Shown piece by piece: positions 14,057 to 15,310 of a DNA stretch of 15,310 bases. The stretch spans positions 1-15,310 of the forward strand of contig JAEURM010000018.1 of NCBI GenBank assembly GCA_016789245.1. The letters run 5' to 3'. Under the pieces are notes generated by a model, which was given only the letters and a program-made list of their open reading frames with translations, did no database searches and was not told the origin of the DNA. This DNA is from Anaerolineales bacterium (lineage in GTDB: Bacteria; Chloroflexota; Anaerolineae; Anaerolineales; UBA6663). The stretch's first letter is position 1; every line of letters begins with the position of its first letter. Both the position numbers and the translations under genes were made by a program.

Positions 14057-14839
14057 ATGCTCAAAAATAAAACGGCCCTCGTTACCGGCTCCACCAGTGG
14101 GATTGGATTAGGCATTGCCCGCGCCTTGGCCGCGCAGGGATGCAACATCATGCTCAACGGCTTTGGGGAAGCGGGCGCTATTGAAAGCCTCCGCGCTGGC
14201 TTGGAGAAGGAACACGGCGTGCGTGCGGCCTACCACGGCGCAGACTTAAGCCAGCCGGAACAAATTGAAGATTTGGTGAGCATCACCGCGCGCACCTTTG
14301 GCAGTGTGGATGTGCTATGCAACAACGCTGGCATTCAGTTTGTGGCGCCCATTGATGAGTTTCCGCCGGAACGCTGGAACCAAATCATCGCCGTTAATCT
14401 TTCATCTGCTTTTCACACCATTCATCACGCTCTGCCGCACATGAAGCGGGCAGGGTGGGGCCGTATTATTAACACCGCCTCCGCGCACGGGCTAGTGGCC
14501 TCTGTGAACAAAGTGGCGTATGTGGCCGCCAAACACGGCATTGTGGGCCTCACCAAAGTGGTGGCGTTGGAAACGGCAGGCAGTGGCATTACGTGCAATG
14601 CTGTAGCGCCGGGCTGGGTGCGCACGGAGTTGGTAGAGAAGCAAATTAGCGCCCGCGCCCAACAGCTCGGCCTCAGCCAAGAAGAGGCCGCTGTGCATCT
14701 GCTGGCGGAGAAGCAACCATCTAAACAATTCGTTTCTGTAGAGCAATTGGGAGGCATTGTGGTCTTTCTCTGCTCAGAAGCCGCCGCGCAAATCACCGGT
14801 ACCACCCTCTCCGTAGATGGCGGCTGGACGGCGCAGTAG
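14057..14839 (+). CDS. hbdH: D-3-hydroxybutyrate dehydrogenase (SDR family)
   Basis: This NAD-dependent enzyme interconverts D-3-hydroxybutyrate and acetoacetate, used in polyhydroxybutyrate or ketone-body metabolism in the cytosol. The 260 residues are the standard length. Seen are the classical SDR motif TGSTSGIGLG (Gly11, Gly15, Gly17), NNAG (89-92), Ser142, Tyr155 and Lys159. The residues known to bind the substrate in characterised bacterial enzymes are all present at the expected numbers: Gln94, His144, Lys152, Trp187 and Gln196. The NGFG segment at 34-37 after the second strand and the C-terminal TGTTLSVDGGWTAQ are also typical. This full set makes it more specific than a generic SDR call. 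It is the last gene before the AT-rich spacer, and I see no convincing terminator after it. Confidence 0.94.
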   Translation: MLKNKTALVTGSTSGIGLGIARALAAQGCNIMLNGFGEAGAIESLRAGLEKEHGVRAAYHGADLSQPEQIEDLVSITARTFGSVDVLCNNAGIQFVAPIDEFPPERWNQIIAVNLSSAFHTIHHALPHMKRAGWGRIINTASAHGLVASVNKVAYVAAKHGIVGLTKVVALETAGSGITCNAVAPGWVRTELVEKQISARAQQLGLSQEEAAVHLLAEKQPSKQFVSVEQLGGIVVFLCSEAAAQITGTTLSVDGGWTAQ

Positions 14840-14895
14840 GTTTAAAACCGTGAATCTATTAGCTGTGCATAAGCTTCATATAGTTACTGCCTGTA

Positions 14896-14901
14896 TATAA
14901 T
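14896..14901 (+). promoter_or_regulatory. Candidate -10 box for the nucleotidyltransferase gene
   Basis: TATAAT is a perfect -10 hexamer within an AT-rich spacer. At 17-nt spacing the -35 position (14873-14878, GCTTCA) is poor, so activation or another sigma factor would be needed if it is real. The start site would be near 14908, at the first base of a stem-loop. Confidence 0.4.
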
Positions 14902-14907
14902 TACTTG

Positions 14908-14960
14908 TATTGGGCTGATATAGCCAATAACGTATTTGGCACGGGTAGTTGCATTGCCAA
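14908..14960. promoter_or_regulatory. Two inverted repeats in the leader of the nucleotidyltransferase gene
   Basis: TATTGGGCT (14908-14916) pairs with AGCCAATA (14922-14929), 8 bp with one bulged G and a 5-nt loop. TTGGCA (14936-14941) pairs with TGCCAA (14955-14960) across 13 nt. The first would be the very 5' end of a transcript from the TATAAT box. They could be a 5' stabilising hairpin plus an operator. They do not show the 7-9 nt tandem design of the other spacers. The rest of the 153-nt spacer shows nothing I can name. Confidence 0.4.
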
Positions 14961-14979
14961 CGAGTCAATTATATTGAGT

Positions 14980-14985
14980 AGGTGG
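14980..14985 (+). promoter_or_regulatory. Shine-Dalgarno of the nucleotidyltransferase gene
   Basis: AGGTGG lies 7 nt before the ATG at 14993. An in-frame TGA at 14975-14977 rules out any longer start. Confidence 0.65.
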
Positions 14986-14992
14986 TGAAAAA

Positions 14993-15310
14993 ATGCCAAG
15001 AACAATAGATGAAGGATTCAGAGATTTTTTAACTAATCTTACGCCGACACAGGCAGAATCTGATGCGGCAAAAAAACACCGCGCATCTATTGAAGCTTGT
15101 CTGAAGACAAGCTTTTCTTTGTTAAGATTGTTTAGGTCAGGTTCTTTTGGTAATGGTACTAGCATTTCGGGGTTTAGCGATGTAGATTATTTTGCTAGTA
15201 TTCCTACCGATAAGTTAAAACGTAACTCATCTATTGCCCTTTCTGATGTTCGAGATGTCTTAGATGCGCGATTTCCAAATACTGGGGTTAGAGTTAATTG
15301 TCCAGCGATT
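14993..15310 (+). CDS. cGAS/DncV-like (SMODS-type) nucleotidyltransferase, N-terminal 106 residues; 3' end outside window
   Basis: The frame runs open to the right edge. After an N-terminal helical stretch (DFLTNLTPTQ, HRASIEACL) it has the polymerase-beta-type active-site signature GSFGNGTSISGFSDVD at residues 50-65: a Gly-Ser start and the metal-binding pair Asp63/Asp65, followed by YFASIP. This fits CD-NTases, which make cyclic di- or trinucleotide second messengers in CBASS anti-phage systems when activated by infection. Codon use is clearly AT-richer than in the rest of the window and the spacer before it is AT-rich too, which suggests horizontal acquisition. The third catalytic Asp and the effector, HORMA/TRIP13 or Cap2/Cap3 partners would lie beyond the window. 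Alternatives are a tRNA CCA/poly(A)-like or minimal toxin nucleotidyltransferase; the HRASIEACL plus GSFGNGTS context favours the defence family. CBASS membership is inferred. Confidence 0.8.
   Translation, partial: MPRTIDEGFRDFLTNLTPTQAESDAAKKHRASIEACLKTSFSLLRLFRSGSFGNGTSISGFSDVDYFASIPTDKLKRNSSIALSDVRDVLDARFPNTGVRVNCPAI

Noticed and set aside
14839..14849. GGTTTAAAACC after hbdH as a terminator
   Set aside because: The arms leave only a one-base loop and no T-run follows, so it cannot form a useful terminator hairpin.
14965..15165. 66-codon minus-strand frame over the nucleotidyltransferase start
   Set aside because: It is antisense to a frame with a strong catalytic motif and has no recognisable features.

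Overview
The window is a dense run of bacterial housekeeping genes at moderately high GC. Its last ~470 bases turn AT-rich and enter what looks like a defence locus. The lineage is inferred, not proven: a YvcK protein with its own membrane anchor, a fused AroK-AroB enzyme, a membrane-anchored Hanks-type kinase and unusual intergenic repeats fit a Chloroflexota (Anaerolineae-like) genome best.

Layout. (1) Bases 2-3320, plus strand: a shikimate-pathway group with the 3' half of aroE, then aroC, then a fused shikimate kinase/3-dehydroquinate synthase (aroKB). Together they cover four of the seven steps to chorismate. (2) 3369-4970, minus strand: nnr, a fused NAD(P)HX epimerase/dehydratase, convergent with aroKB. 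(3) 5106-6631, plus: an extended-SDR epimerase/dehydratase and a CYTH triphosphate-tunnel protein, closed by a rho-independent terminator. (4) 6742-13983, plus: a central-carbon cluster of membrane-anchored yvcK, gap, pgk, a transmembrane Ser/Thr kinase, tpiA and a membrane metalloprotease-like protein. (5) 14057-14839, plus: D-3-hydroxybutyrate dehydrogenase. (6) 14993 to the right edge, plus: the N-terminal part of a cGAS/DncV-like (SMODS-type) nucleotidyltransferase, the signature enzyme of CBASS-like anti-phage systems. Its partners lie outside the window.

Two things stand out. The first is the nucleotidyltransferase, with its own likely promoter and structured leader in DNA of different composition. 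The second runs through the whole window: most spacers, and two or three in-frame stretches inside genes, consist of degenerate tandem units of exactly 7, 8 or 9 nt. In most spacers two such tracts face each other and form an imperfect hairpin. The unit sequence differs at every site while the architecture is the same, and the hairpins usually end within 0-12 nt of the next start codon, mostly in front of genes with no visible Shine-Dalgarno. Genes with strong Shine-Dalgarno sites (gap, the kinase, tpiA, the nucleotidyltransferase) have no such element touching their start.

In function, aroE-aroC-aroKB make chorismate. yvcK, gap, pgk and tpiA cover the triose part of glycolysis/gluconeogenesis and one of its known control factors, and the kinase between pgk and tpiA could sense envelope or nutrient state and act on this set, YvcK being a kinase substrate in other bacteria. 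nnr repairs hydrated NAD(P)H, which GAPDH can produce as a side reaction. No stretch longer than 300 bases lacks a gene; the largest spacers (10364-10523 and 14840-14992) are described below. I saw no rRNA, tRNA, CRISPR array or insertion sequence.
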